From: Microbacterium sp. LWO13-1.2
Lineage (GTDB): Bacteria > Actinomycetota > Actinomycetes > Actinomycetales > Microbacteriaceae
NCBI RefSeq assembly: GCF_038397725.1
Contig: NZ_CP151634.1
Location: forward strand, 3,162,001-3,226,000
Direction of reading: 5' to 3'
Length of the DNA stretch: 64,000 nucleotides
In this document: in pieces, positions 33,818-41,839 of the stretch
Numbering within the stretch: position 1 is the first letter of the stretch
Layout: the number at the start of each line of letters is the position of its first letter
The notes under the pieces: model-generated
The model's database searches: none
The model's input: only the letters and a program-made list of their open reading frames with translations
What the model was told of the DNA's origin: nothing
Program-made: the position numbers and the translations under genes

Positions 33818-34720
33818 TCAGGCGCGTGGGTGCGCGAGACGGTACGTGGCGGCGAGACGCTCGGCCGACACATGCGTGTAGATCTGAGTGGTGCCGAGGC
33901 TCGCGTGGCCGAGGATCTCCTGCACCGCGCGCAGGTCGGCTCCCCCGTCGAGCAAGTGGGTCGCGGCGGTGTGCCGCAGGGCGTGCGGGCCGATCGTCTC
34001 CGCTCCGATGATCGGCCCCAGCACTCGAGCGACCAGGGTGTATACGGTCCGCGGGCCGACTCGCCCCCCGCGGCTGCCGAGGACGAGTGCGGGCGTTGCG
34101 CTCTCGCTGCGGGCGATCAGAGCCGGACGACCACGGCGGAGGTAGGCTTCCACTGCTGCACGTGCGGGTGCGCCGAATGGCACCACCCGCTCCTTCGCCC
34201 CTTTTCCGAGCACGCGCGCGGTTCCGCGATCGAGGTCGAGGTCGTCGATATCCAGGCCGCACAGCTCGGAGACGCGGATGCCCGACCCGTAGAGGAGTTC
34301 GAGGATCGCGTGATCCCGCAGCGCGATCGGTTCGCCCTCGCTCGCCGCTCGTCTGTGTTCGTCGAGCAGAGCGGTCATCGCGTCCTGTGATGCGATGACG
34401 GGAAGTGTGCGTCCGCGCTTCGGAGCGATCAGACGAAGGCTCGGGTCGTGCGCCACGAGCTCTTCGTCCTTCGCCCAGGTGAAGAAGGAGCGAGCAGCCG
34501 CTGCACGTCGCGCAAGCGTCGAACGGGCGTCGCCGCGCTGCGTCGCCTTCCAGAGCCATTCGCGCAGCATCTCGAGGTCGACGGCTCGGACGTCGGTTTC
34601 GCCTGTGGAGGCGCTCAGATCACGGAGGTCGGACCGGTAGGCGCGCACCGTGGCGGGCGACAACCGGCGCACCTGAGTCAGGTGGTCGGCGAACGCTTCG
34701 GCCGCGGCGGACAGCTCCAT
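33818..34720 (-). CDS. xerC: Tyrosine recombinase XerC
   Basis: The host chromosome-dimer recombinase, 300 residues. The N-terminal SAM-like core-binding domain (about 1-90) and C-terminal catalytic domain are complete: Arg149 in GSGIRVSEL, His246 and Arg249 in HALRH, His272 in LGHASLG and the nucleophile Tyr281. Identification as XerC rests on its place next to dprA/comM and rpsB, the usual actinobacterial order. CATCCT at 34727-34732 (minus strand) lies six bases before the ATG. It is not part of the mobile element. Confidence 0.93.
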   Translation of the reverse strand: MELSAAAEAFADHLTQVRRLSPATVRAYRSDLRDLSASTGETDVRAVDLEMLREWLWKATQRGDARSTLARRAAAARSFFTWAKDEELVAHDPSLRLIAPKRGRTLPVIASQDAMTALLDEHRRAASEGEPIALRDHAILELLYGSGIRVSELCGLDIDDLDLDRGTARVLGKGAKERVVPFGAPARAAVEAYLRRGRPALIARSESATPALVLGSRGGRVGPRTVYTLVARVLGPIIGAETIGPHALRHTAATHLLDGGADLRAVQEILGHASLGTTQIYTHVSAERLAATYRLAHPRA

Positions 34721-34856
34721 CCGTCCAGGATGCCGAAAGCAGACCCGATCCCGTGCGTGCCCCGCCGCAGCGCCCGGTTCCGTTCCTCGCGTGGACGGCG
34801 AGGCCCGTCTCGGCGACGCCTCTCGTCGAGGTCGCCTCGATCTCCGCCCGAGTGCA

Positions 34857-35616
34857 TCACCCTCGCTCCCTCGCAGTGGACGCCCGCCATCCGCTCTCCT
34901 CCCGGACCACGGCGCCCTCGAGCGCGAGCAACCCGAGTAGGGTGATCACTCGTGCCGGTGTCAGGCCCGAACGAGCGGCAAGGTCCTGCGGCGAGCGTGC
35001 CGACCGCGTACTCAGCGCATCTCCGAGCCGGACCTGGTCGGGGTCGCCCCGATCCGGGACGACGGGACCGGCGGCATCCGCGCCCCACAGCTCTCTCACC
35101 TCCGCTGCCGACGTGACGCACCGGGCGTCGTACTCGCGGAGGAGCCGGTGACAGCCAGCCGAGGCAGCAGAAGTCACGGGCCCGGGAACGGCGCCCAGCG
35201 GACGCCCGAGTGCTGCGGCGTGCCCTGCGGTGTTCAACGAGCCACTGCGCCATCCGGCCTCCACGACCACCGTCGCCTCAGCGAGTGCGGCGATCAGTCG
35301 GTTTCTGGCCAGAAAGCGCCATTTCGTCGGGGCGGCCCCGCACGGCAGCTCGCTGACGACAGCCCCCGATCGCACGATGCTTCCCAGCAGCTGCTGGTGC
35401 CCGCTGGGGTACGCGCGGTCGACGCCTCCGGCGAGGAACGCGACGGTCGCGCCGCCGACCCCGAGTGCAGCGCGGTGTGCCGCCCCATCGATCCCGTAGG
35501 CGCCACCGGAGACGATGACGGCACCGTCGGATGCCAGGTCTCCCGCCAGTTCGGCGGCGAGGTGATCGCCGTATCCTGTGGACGCCCGCGCCCCGACGAT
35601 CGCGACTTCCCCGCGG
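34857..35616 (-). pseudogene. dprA: DNA processing protein DprA, 3' part (C-terminal 252 residues), split by insertion
   Basis: This is the Rossmann-like and C-terminal part of DprA, beginning within the strand that leads to VAIVGARAS. It has SGGAYGIDGAAHRAAL, the FLAGGVDRAYPSGH segment, FLARNRLIAALA and the C-terminal winged-helix domain. The first 148 codons lie at 42563-43006. Joining the halves at the shared TAT gives codons for Gly-Pro-Arg-Tyr-Arg-Gly in frame and a 401-residue protein with nothing lost. In its present state the 3' part has no native start; an open frame runs 95 bases into the mobile element. DprA loads RecA on incoming single-stranded DNA, so competence should be impaired while the element is present. 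Confidence 0.93.
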
Positions 35617-35619
35617 TAT

Positions 35620-35757
35620 TGCGTCAGATGCATGATTCGTACTGGCGTCTGCGTCGGTAACACTATCGGTCGGCTCGAGCGCCCCGCGACTTTCCGCACG
35701 CTGAGTTGCACCGCCTCATTGATGTCGCGTTTAATGCATGATTAGAGCGTTACACGG
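35620..35757. repeat. Left end of the element with direct repeats
   Basis: This 138-base noncoding stretch lies between the dprA junction and the recombinase start. It contains ATGCATGATT twice, at 35628-35637 and 35734-35743, 106 bases apart. Repeats of this kind next to a recombinase gene are candidates for arm-type binding sites. The boundary reads TATTGCGTCAG inward. Confidence 0.5.
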
Positions 35758-36891
35758 ATGGATTGGGTGCTGATGGGTCGGATTCCGCACGGTGCGTCGT
35801 CGCTGTATCTCGCAGGCGGGGTGACGTTCCTCAACGCCTATGAGGCCGTCTTCGACGCGATGCTCGAGGGCTGGAGGATGCAGCAGATCGGGGGCCGTCG
35901 CCTCAAGGAGGACTCGGTCGCGCGCGCTCTTGGCGTGGTGCGGAGATTCGAGGCCTACGCGGGCAAGAAGCCGTGGGAGTGGTCAGCAGGAGACTTCGAC
36001 GAGTGGATGACTCTGCTGGTTTCGCAGCGGCAGGTGGAGGCGTCGACGATTCGGTCGTATCAGGGCGCGATCCGCACGTTCTGCGACTACATCTGCTCGC
36101 CGCACTATGGCTGGGTCGACGAGTGCATGGAGCGTTTCGGGACGCATCCGGTTCAGGTCTGCCATGAGTGGAACACGCTCGCGCACCTGCAGGATTACGA
36201 GGGCAAACCAGGCCGACGCCCGTTGACGAGGTCTGAGTTGCAGCGCCTCCTGGATCATGCGGATGCGGAGGTGTCGCGGTTGCTCGACGAGCATCGCAAG
36301 GGTGCGTTGCCGGCGTTCCGGGACGCGACGCTCTTCAAGGTCGTCTACGCCTGGGGTATGCGCGCGAGCGAGGCGGTCGGGCTGGACGTGACTGACTTCT
36401 ACCGGAACCCGAAGGCCCCGCAGTTCGGGGAGTTCGGCGTGATGCAGATCCGCCACGGGAAGTCCTCGCGGGGCGGACCGCCGAAGCGGCGGGCCGTCGT
36501 GTCCTTGTTCGACTGGGCGGTCGATGCTCTCCAGGACTATGTCCAGCAGGTGCGCCCGCTGATGGTCCGTGATGGCTCGACGGCGCTCTGGGTCTCGGAG
36601 CGCGGGACGAGGCTGCGTACCCGGGAGCTCTCGTCGCGGTTCGCCGCCTATCGGACGGCGCTGGGCCTGGATGAGATGCTGACGCCGCACGCCTTGCGTC
36701 ACTCCTACGTGACGCATCTGATCGAGTCGGGCGTCGATCCCGGGTTCGTGCAACGCCAGGTCGGGCACCTGCACCAGTCGACGACGGCGATCTACACCGG
36801 GGTGAGCGCGGACTACATGAACACGATGATGAGTCAGGCGATCGAGAAGACGCGGCTGCGACCGCGCGATGAGGAAGGGACAGGGCGATGA
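35758..36891 (+). CDS. Tyrosine-type site-specific recombinase of the element
   Basis: A 377-residue integrase/transposase. The N-terminal core-binding domain (about 30-145) is followed by a catalytic domain with the full set: Arg202 in WGMRASEAVGL, His311 and Arg314 in HALRHSY, His337 in GHLHQSTT and the nucleophile Tyr346 in AIYTGVS. It should therefore be active on its own. The next gene starts at the stop codon (ATGA overlap) and the third gene overlaps that one, so all three are co-translated. ATG 35758 is used; an in-frame ATG at 35773 is an alternative. Most likely the enzyme that inserts and excises the element. Confidence 0.9.
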   Translation: MDWVLMGRIPHGASSLYLAGGVTFLNAYEAVFDAMLEGWRMQQIGGRRLKEDSVARALGVVRRFEAYAGKKPWEWSAGDFDEWMTLLVSQRQVEASTIRSYQGAIRTFCDYICSPHYGWVDECMERFGTHPVQVCHEWNTLAHLQDYEGKPGRRPLTRSELQRLLDHADAEVSRLLDEHRKGALPAFRDATLFKVVYAWGMRASEAVGLDVTDFYRNPKAPQFGEFGVMQIRHGKSSRGGPPKRRAVVSLFDWAVDALQDYVQQVRPLMVRDGSTALWVSERGTRLRTRELSSRFAAYRTALGLDEMLTPHALRHSYVTHLIESGVDPGFVQRQVGHLHQSTTAIYTGVSADYMNTMMSQAIEKTRLRPRDEEGTGR

Positions 36892-37244
36892 GACTGATCG
36901 GGTTTGAGTGGAGGCTTCGGGAGGTGATGGCGGCGGCGGGGATGTTCTCGACGACGAAGCTGGTTCCGCTGCTGGAAGAGCGCGGCGTCTACTTGTCGAC
37001 GAGCCAGGTCTATCGGCTCGCTGCGGAGAAGCCGGAGCGGATGAACATGCAGGCGCTGGTCGCGCTGCTGGACATCTTCGACTGCACGTTCGAGGAGCTC
37101 GCGCCTCGGGTCGTCCTCGGCGGCGCGGCCGCCGCGACCGGCACGGCCGATCCTGGACCGGAGCGGGGCGACTCGGCGACGAACCGGCTCCGGGAGTCGG
37201 GCCTGAAGCCGCGCAGGGCGCAGATTCTCCCGCCGGATGCATGA
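36888..37244 (+). CDS. Cro/CI-type helix-turn-helix protein of the recombinase module
   Basis: A 118-residue protein with an N-terminal helix-turn-helix of the XRE kind (about residues 10-75). The helix 'LSTSQVYRLAAEKPERMNM' is the recognition part and LVALLDIFDCTFEEL the family's closing helix. The last 40 residues are Gly/Ala/Pro-rich and unstructured, with a basic end. The start overlaps the recombinase stop by four bases. It may be a directionality factor or autoregulator; the position between two recombinase genes matches where such accessory proteins occur, which is inference. Confidence 0.78.
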   Translation: MRLIGFEWRLREVMAAAGMFSTTKLVPLLEERGVYLSTSQVYRLAAEKPERMNMQALVALLDIFDCTFEELAPRVVLGGAAAATGTADPGPERGDSATNRLRESGLKPRRAQILPPDA

Positions 37245-37249
37245 TCCGG
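37233..37249 (+). promoter_or_regulatory. Hairpin over the stop/start overlap of the HTH and zinc-ribbon genes
   Basis: CCGGAT (37233-37238) and ATCCGG (37244-37249) flank five bases that include part of the ATG of the large gene and of the TGA of the HTH gene. There is no ribosome binding site in front of this ATG. The hairpin plus overlap suggests that the large protein is made only by ribosomes finishing the HTH gene. Confidence 0.45.
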
Positions 37250-39819
37250 TCTTCGCCGCGCTGACCGCGCAGATCGCCGCCGTCGAACGGGTCCTCTCGC
37301 GTGAGCGGATCGCTGAGATCGTGATCGGGTCGTTCCAGCAGCTGCCGGTCGCCCGCCGGACCCTGGACCTGGTCACCACGACACCGGGCCTTCTCACCGC
37401 CGCGGACCCGCAGACCACTCCCGCTCTGGCGAGCTTGCTGCTGCGCCTGCACGAGGCCGGAGCGCGCACCGTCCAGCCGCCGCGATGCGCACACTGCGGG
37501 GCGCTGCGGCAGCTGCTACAGGTCACACCGACCGGGCGGATCTGCGCCCCTTGCGGACGCCGTCTCGCGGCCACGAGCGGGCTCTGCGGTCGTTGCGGTC
37601 AGGAACGTCGCCTGCAGCCGGGGCCTGGTGAGACCGCGTACTGCAAGCGGTGCTGGGCCGAGATGAAGCCCGAGGCGGGTGATCGGATCGTCGAGGAGGT
37701 CCGCCGTCACCGCCGGGTCGCGGCCGTGATCGTCCGACGCGCGCTGGAGCAGATGGCGGCCACGGAGCGGGATCGCCGAGTGCGTCTCCTGCTCGAGCTG
37801 CAGATCCACGGCGCGAGTTGGTTTGTGGACCCCGCAGCGGGGTCAGCGTTGTTCGGCATCTTCTACGACCTGCTGCACCGGGGCGGCGCACGTCTGCCGG
37901 AGCGGCGCTGCAGGGGTTGCGGGACCACACGCACGCTCACCGAGCGCGTCGAGGGGCGGGTGAGCTGCCGACGCTGCTACCGGATCGCGCACCACGCCGT
38001 CTGCGACGGCTGCGGCGACGTCACCAATTTGGAGCGCGTGCTCTCCGACGGTCGCCGCCTCTGCCAGCGCTGCACGAACAGGCTCCCCGATGAGAACGCC
38101 ACCTGCGTGAGCTGCGGCAACCATCGCCTGATCGCCTACCGCAGCCCCGACGGCCCGCTCTGTTCAACCTGTCGAGGATCGTCCCGGCAGGACACCTGCA
38201 CGGTCTGCGGGGAGGTCAGGGCCTGCTTGTTCCATGGCAGCGAGAAGGCGATCTGCAAGCCCTGCTCCGACGAGGCGAGTGTCGATGTCTGCACGATCTG
38301 CGGGAACGAGCGGCAATGCCGCTGGGCGGGCACCGCACGGGCTACCTGCGAGCAGTGCGCCAACCCTCGCCAACCCTGCGTGAGCTGCGGGGAGGTCCGG
38401 TTGCGCCACCGACGCGCCGAAGATGGCTCCGGCTACCTCTGCTGGGCCTGCGTCCCGCCGATTATCGAGACCTGCACGAGCTGCGGCGACGACCGGCTCG
38501 TGAATGGTCGGATCGAGGGCCGTCCGTTCTGCCCGCTCTGCTACCCCCGCCAGCCAGAGTCGTTCCGCCCCTGCACGAGTTGCGGGACCGTGACCCGGTT
38601 GATCGCGAAGCTCTGCCCGCACTGTCGCGCCGACCAAATGATCCGCGAGATGATCCCCGACGACCTCGCAGCCTCCGACGCTCGGATCGCTCACCTGCGC
38701 GAGCGGTGGTTCCAGGGTGCTCCCTCGAAGATTATCTACGCCTTCGAGCGCGGTACCGTCGCCTGCACCCTGATCACCCGGGTTCTCGCCGATCCGCGCC
38801 TGTGCACCCACGCCTACCTCGACGAGGCCGGATCCGAGTTCCAGACCCGAGCAGTCCGGTCCGTGCTCATCGATCATGGGCTGCTGCCACCGCGGGACGA
38901 GCTGCTCGCCCGGTTCGAACTCTGGCTCCCTGATGCACTTGCCGAGATCCCCGACCCGAGCGAGCGACGCACCGTCACCCAGTATGCGCGCTGGCGGCAC
39001 CTTCGCGCGTTGCGACGGAACACGATGCCCTCCCGCTCAGGACAGCTGTCCTGGCGACGGATCGAGATTATGGGGATCATCGAGCTCCTGGCGTGGGTTC
39101 ACGGTCGCAGCGGCTCGCTCGCATCACTCGCCCAGGCAGACGTCGATGAATGGCTCGCCGGCGGCCCCCGCCCGTTCCTGCACCATTTCCTGACATGGGC
39201 GGGACGGGACGGAAGTTCCCGCCGGCTCGCGGCCCCACGCCCGTCGTCCGGAGGCCTGAATCCGCAGGCGCTGAGCGACGACGAACGCTGGCGATTGTTC
39301 GCCGACGTCACCTCCGACGCGTCCATCGATCCGCATACGAGGTTCGCCGCGGGGCTGATGCTCATGTTCGGCGTCCGCGCAGCGAAGATCGTCCAGCTGC
39401 GTGCGGAGGACGTCGCCGTCACCGATCAGGCCGTGATCGTCCGTCTCGGGACGGAACCTCTCGTGCTCCCTGCCGAGCTCGCCCCGGCCGCCGCCGGAGC
39501 GGCCAGCAATCGCACCGCGCCCCGGATGTTCGTGGAGAGCATCGAACAGGAGTGGGTCTATCCGGGAGCCCGCGCCGGCCATCATATGGCACCCGACACG
39601 CTCAACAGCCGGCTCCGCGCCGTCGGCATCCCTCCACGACTAGCACGCACCAGCGCGTTGATCGCCCTCGCGCAGGAACTCCCACCAGTCGTTCTCAGTC
39701 GCCTGACGGGGTTGGACATCTCCTCCGCAATCGCCTGGTCCAACGCGATCGGCGCGAACAACAACGCCTACGCCACCGCAGTCATCGAACGAGTCGGCAT
39801 GCCTTTGCCGACTCTCTGA
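37237..39819 (+). CDS. Ten-zinc-ribbon protein with degenerate tyrosine-recombinase-like C-terminus
   Basis: An 860-residue protein that I cannot match to a characterised family. After an 80-residue helical start, ten modules of the form C-x2-C-(10-16 residues)-C-x2-C run from residue 84 to 463. Their first cysteines are 84, 117, 225, 256, 290, 321, 352, 381, 413 and 446; a helical insert separates modules 2 and 3. Residues about 480-660 are helical, like a core-binding domain, and about 670-860 resemble a recombinase catalytic domain. Arg714 (GVRAAKIVQL) and Arg804 (LARTSAL) are in place, but the LGH histidine is Leu826 and no tyrosine stands at the nucleophile position (Trp834/Ser835). It is probably a DNA-binding partner of the active recombinase, not an enzyme itself. 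Confidence 0.8.
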   Translation: MHDPVFAALTAQIAAVERVLSRERIAEIVIGSFQQLPVARRTLDLVTTTPGLLTAADPQTTPALASLLLRLHEAGARTVQPPRCAHCGALRQLLQVTPTGRICAPCGRRLAATSGLCGRCGQERRLQPGPGETAYCKRCWAEMKPEAGDRIVEEVRRHRRVAAVIVRRALEQMAATERDRRVRLLLELQIHGASWFVDPAAGSALFGIFYDLLHRGGARLPERRCRGCGTTRTLTERVEGRVSCRRCYRIAHHAVCDGCGDVTNLERVLSDGRRLCQRCTNRLPDENATCVSCGNHRLIAYRSPDGPLCSTCRGSSRQDTCTVCGEVRACLFHGSEKAICKPCSDEASVDVCTICGNERQCRWAGTARATCEQCANPRQPCVSCGEVRLRHRRAEDGSGYLCWACVPPIIETCTSCGDDRLVNGRIEGRPFCPLCYPRQPESFRPCTSCGTVTRLIAKLCPHCRADQMIREMIPDDLAASDARIAHLRERWFQGAPSKIIYAFERGTVACTLITRVLADPRLCTHAYLDEAGSEFQTRAVRSVLIDHGLLPPRDELLARFELWLPDALAEIPDPSERRTVTQYARWRHLRALRRNTMPSRSGQLSWRRIEIMGIIELLAWVHGRSGSLASLAQADVDEWLAGGPRPFLHHFLTWAGRDGSSRRLAAPRPSSGGLNPQALSDDERWRLFADVTSDASIDPHTRFAAGLMLMFGVRAAKIVQLRAEDVAVTDQAVIVRLGTEPLVLPAELAPAAAGAASNRTAPRMFVESIEQEWVYPGARAGHHMAPDTLNSRLRAVGIPPRLARTSALIALAQELPPVVLSRLTGLDISSAIAWSNAIGANNNAYATAVIERVGMPLPTL

Positions 39820-39868
39820 ACCATGACCCTACGCCCTGTCAGCGGAGTCCTTGGACGGTCGGCTTCGG

Positions 39869-40258
39869 CTATAGGTATCGGCATACGTCGACAGAACTAC
39901 ATGTGTCGGGTTCGACGTGTTCGGCGTGGTCGCGGAGCCCGGCGAGGGTGTTGCGCAGGTCGTTGAGCTGCGCGATCTGCTGGTCGATATCGGCGAGCCT
40001 CGTATCGAGCAGGTCCCGGACGTGACCGCAGGGTGCTTGACCGTGGTCGCGGATGTCGAGGATCTGCCGGATTTGGGCGAGTGTGAGGCCTGCGGCTTGC
40101 CCGCGGTGGATGAAGCCGATCCGAGTGAGGGCATCGGCCGTGTAGTCGCGGTAGCCTGCGGGTGTCCGCTCGGCGGACGGTAGGAGCCCTTGGTCTTCGT
40201 AGAACCGCAGCGTTTTCGTGGTCGTGCCGGCCGCGTCGGCGAGTTCTCCGATCCGCAT
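39869..40258 (-). CDS. merR: MerR-type mercury-responsive regulator
   Basis: A 129-residue MerR-family repressor/activator. The winged HTH is at the start (GELADAAGTTTKTLRFYEDQGLL), followed by the dimerisation helix. Metal-binding cysteines are at 77 (APCGH), 120 and 126. The last pair has five residues between, shorter than the usual eight in mercury MerR. ATG 40258 is chosen because GAGGAG lies ahead of it; seven codons upstream there is another in-frame ATG. It is divergent from merA and convergent with the zinc-ribbon gene. The linkage to merA and merB makes Hg(II) the likely signal. Confidence 0.88.
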   Translation of the reverse strand: MRIGELADAAGTTTKTLRFYEDQGLLPSAERTPAGYRDYTADALTRIGFIHRGQAAGLTLAQIRQILDIRDHGQAPCGHVRDLLDTRLADIDQQIAQLNDLRNTLAGLRDHAEHVEPDTCSSVDVCRYL

Positions 40259-40293
40259 GTTCCTCGCTCCTCTGCGCATGTTGCACGCACCTC

Positions 40294-40325
40294 TTGACCT
40301 TCCCCCATGCTGGAAGGTTCATGAT
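40294..40325 (+). promoter_or_regulatory. MerR-controlled promoter of merA-merB
   Basis: A -35 box TTGACC (40294-40299) and a -10-like CATGAT (40320-40325) are 20 bases apart, the long spacing that MerR proteins correct by DNA distortion. Between them lies a dyad, ACCTTCC (40297-40303) and GGAAGGT (40312-40318), with an 8-base centre; this is the typical MerR/CueR-type operator. It serves merA 43 bases downstream. Confidence 0.85.
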
Positions 40326-40367
40326 GACTGTATCAGCAGGATTTTCAGTACTCCAGGGAGGAATCGG

Positions 40368-41792
40368 ATGCAGTCGACGTTTGATCTCGCGATTGTCGGG
40401 TCGGGTGGCGGGGCGTTCGCCGCCGCGATCCGCGCCACGATGCTGGGTAAGTCGGTGGTGATGATCGAGCGTGGCACGTTCGGTGGCACGTGTGTGAACA
40501 CCGGATGCGTACCGTCCAAGGCGCTGCTCGCGGCCGCTGAGGCACGCCATGTGGCCGCCGACGCCGGTTCCCGGTTCCCGGGGATCGCCGCCACCGCGGA
40601 CCTGGTGGACATGCCGGCGCTGATCGCCGGGAAGCAGGATCTGGTGGAGGCGATGCGGAGCGAGAAGTACGTCGACGTGGCCGATGCCTACGGCTGGCAG
40701 AACCATCAGGGTGATGCGGCCTTTGCCGGCACCCCGGATGCACCGGTGCTGGAAGTCACGGCCGCGGACGGCAGGGTCGAAACGGTCGAGGCGGCGCATT
40801 ACCTGATCGCCACGGGCGCGCGCCCCTGGGCCCCACCGATCGAAGGGCTGGACGGGGTCGACTTCCTGACCTCGACATCGGCGATGGAGTTGGACAAGGT
40901 CCCGGACTCGCTGCTGGTGCTCGGCGGTGGCTATGTGGCACTGGAGATGGCCCAGTTGTTCGCCCGGCTCGGCGCGAAGGTGACCCTCCTGGTGCGGTCC
41001 CGGCTGGCGTCGAAGGAGGAGCCAGAGGTCTCCAAAGCGTTGCAGGAGGTCTTCGCCGACGAGGGCATCCGGGTGGTCCGCCGCGCTGTTCCCACACGCG
41101 TGGCCCGGGACGTGGCGACCGGTCAGATCGTCGTCACGGCCGAAGTCTTGGGCAGTAAGCAGGAGTTCCGTGCCGACGAGATCCTCGTCGCGCTCGGACG
41201 CCGCCCGGTCACGCAGGGTCTCAACCTGGATGTAGTGGGAGTGAATACCGGCGACGCCGGGCAGGTCCTAGTCACCGGCGACCTGCAGTCCTCGAATCCT
41301 CGCGTGTGGGCGGCCGGGGATGCGACCGGGCATCCCGAGTTCGTCTACGTCGCCGCCCGGCACGGCACGATGGTCGCCGAGAACGCCTTCGCCGATGCAC
41401 ACGAGTCCGTCGACTACACGCGGATGCCGCGTGTCACGTTCACCAGTCCCGCGATCGGCTCGGTCGGGATGACCGAGAAGGAAGTCCTCGCGGCCGGGAT
41501 CCGCTGCGACTGCCGCGTCCTTCCCCTGGAGTACGTGCCGCGGGCGGTCGTGAACCGAGACACCCGCGGGTTCATCAAGATGGTCGCCAACGCCGACACC
41601 GGTGAGATTCTCGGCCTCACCGCCGTCGCCCGGGACGCCGGCGAGCTCGCCGCCGCGGGCGTCCATATCCTCGGTAAGACCATCACGGAGGTCGCCGACG
41701 CGTGGGCCCCGTACCTGACCATGGCCGAGGGCATCCGCATCGTCGCGAAAGCCTTCACCACCGACGTCTCGATGCTGTCCTGCTGCGCCTGA
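40368..41792 (+). CDS. merA: Mercuric reductase
   Basis: A 474-residue FAD/NAD(P)H disulfide oxidoreductase that reduces Hg(II) to volatile Hg(0). The FAD-binding GSGGGAFAAAI and the redox pair Cys42/Cys47 in GTCVNTGCVPSK are intact, and the C-terminal vicinal pair (LSCCA, residues 472-473) that hands Hg(II) to the active site is present. It lacks the N-terminal heavy-metal-associated domain found in many MerA proteins. ATG 40368 has AGGGAGGA seven bases upstream. Expressed from the MerR promoter and followed by merB. Confidence 0.95.
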   Translation: MQSTFDLAIVGSGGGAFAAAIRATMLGKSVVMIERGTFGGTCVNTGCVPSKALLAAAEARHVAADAGSRFPGIAATADLVDMPALIAGKQDLVEAMRSEKYVDVADAYGWQNHQGDAAFAGTPDAPVLEVTAADGRVETVEAAHYLIATGARPWAPPIEGLDGVDFLTSTSAMELDKVPDSLLVLGGGYVALEMAQLFARLGAKVTLLVRSRLASKEEPEVSKALQEVFADEGIRVVRRAVPTRVARDVATGQIVVTAEVLGSKQEFRADEILVALGRRPVTQGLNLDVVGVNTGDAGQVLVTGDLQSSNPRVWAAGDATGHPEFVYVAARHGTMVAENAFADAHESVDYTRMPRVTFTSPAIGSVGMTEKEVLAAGIRCDCRVLPLEYVPRAVVNRDTRGFIKMVANADTGEILGLTAVARDAGELAAAGVHILGKTITEVADAWAPYLTMAEGIRIVAKAFTTDVSMLSCCA

Positions 41793-41839
41793 GCACGGAC
41801 CAACCCGCTTCATCACCCACGAAACCGGAGAAAATGCCC

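Noticed and set aside
37237..37245. Third copy of ATGCATGAT as an element-end repeat
   Set aside because: It falls on the stop/start overlap of two genes and codes for Met-His-Asp; chance or coding constraint explains it.
35758..39819. A RIT-type (recombinase in trio) element
   Set aside because: RIT elements have three consecutive tyrosine recombinases; here the middle gene is a small HTH protein and the third lacks catalytic residues.
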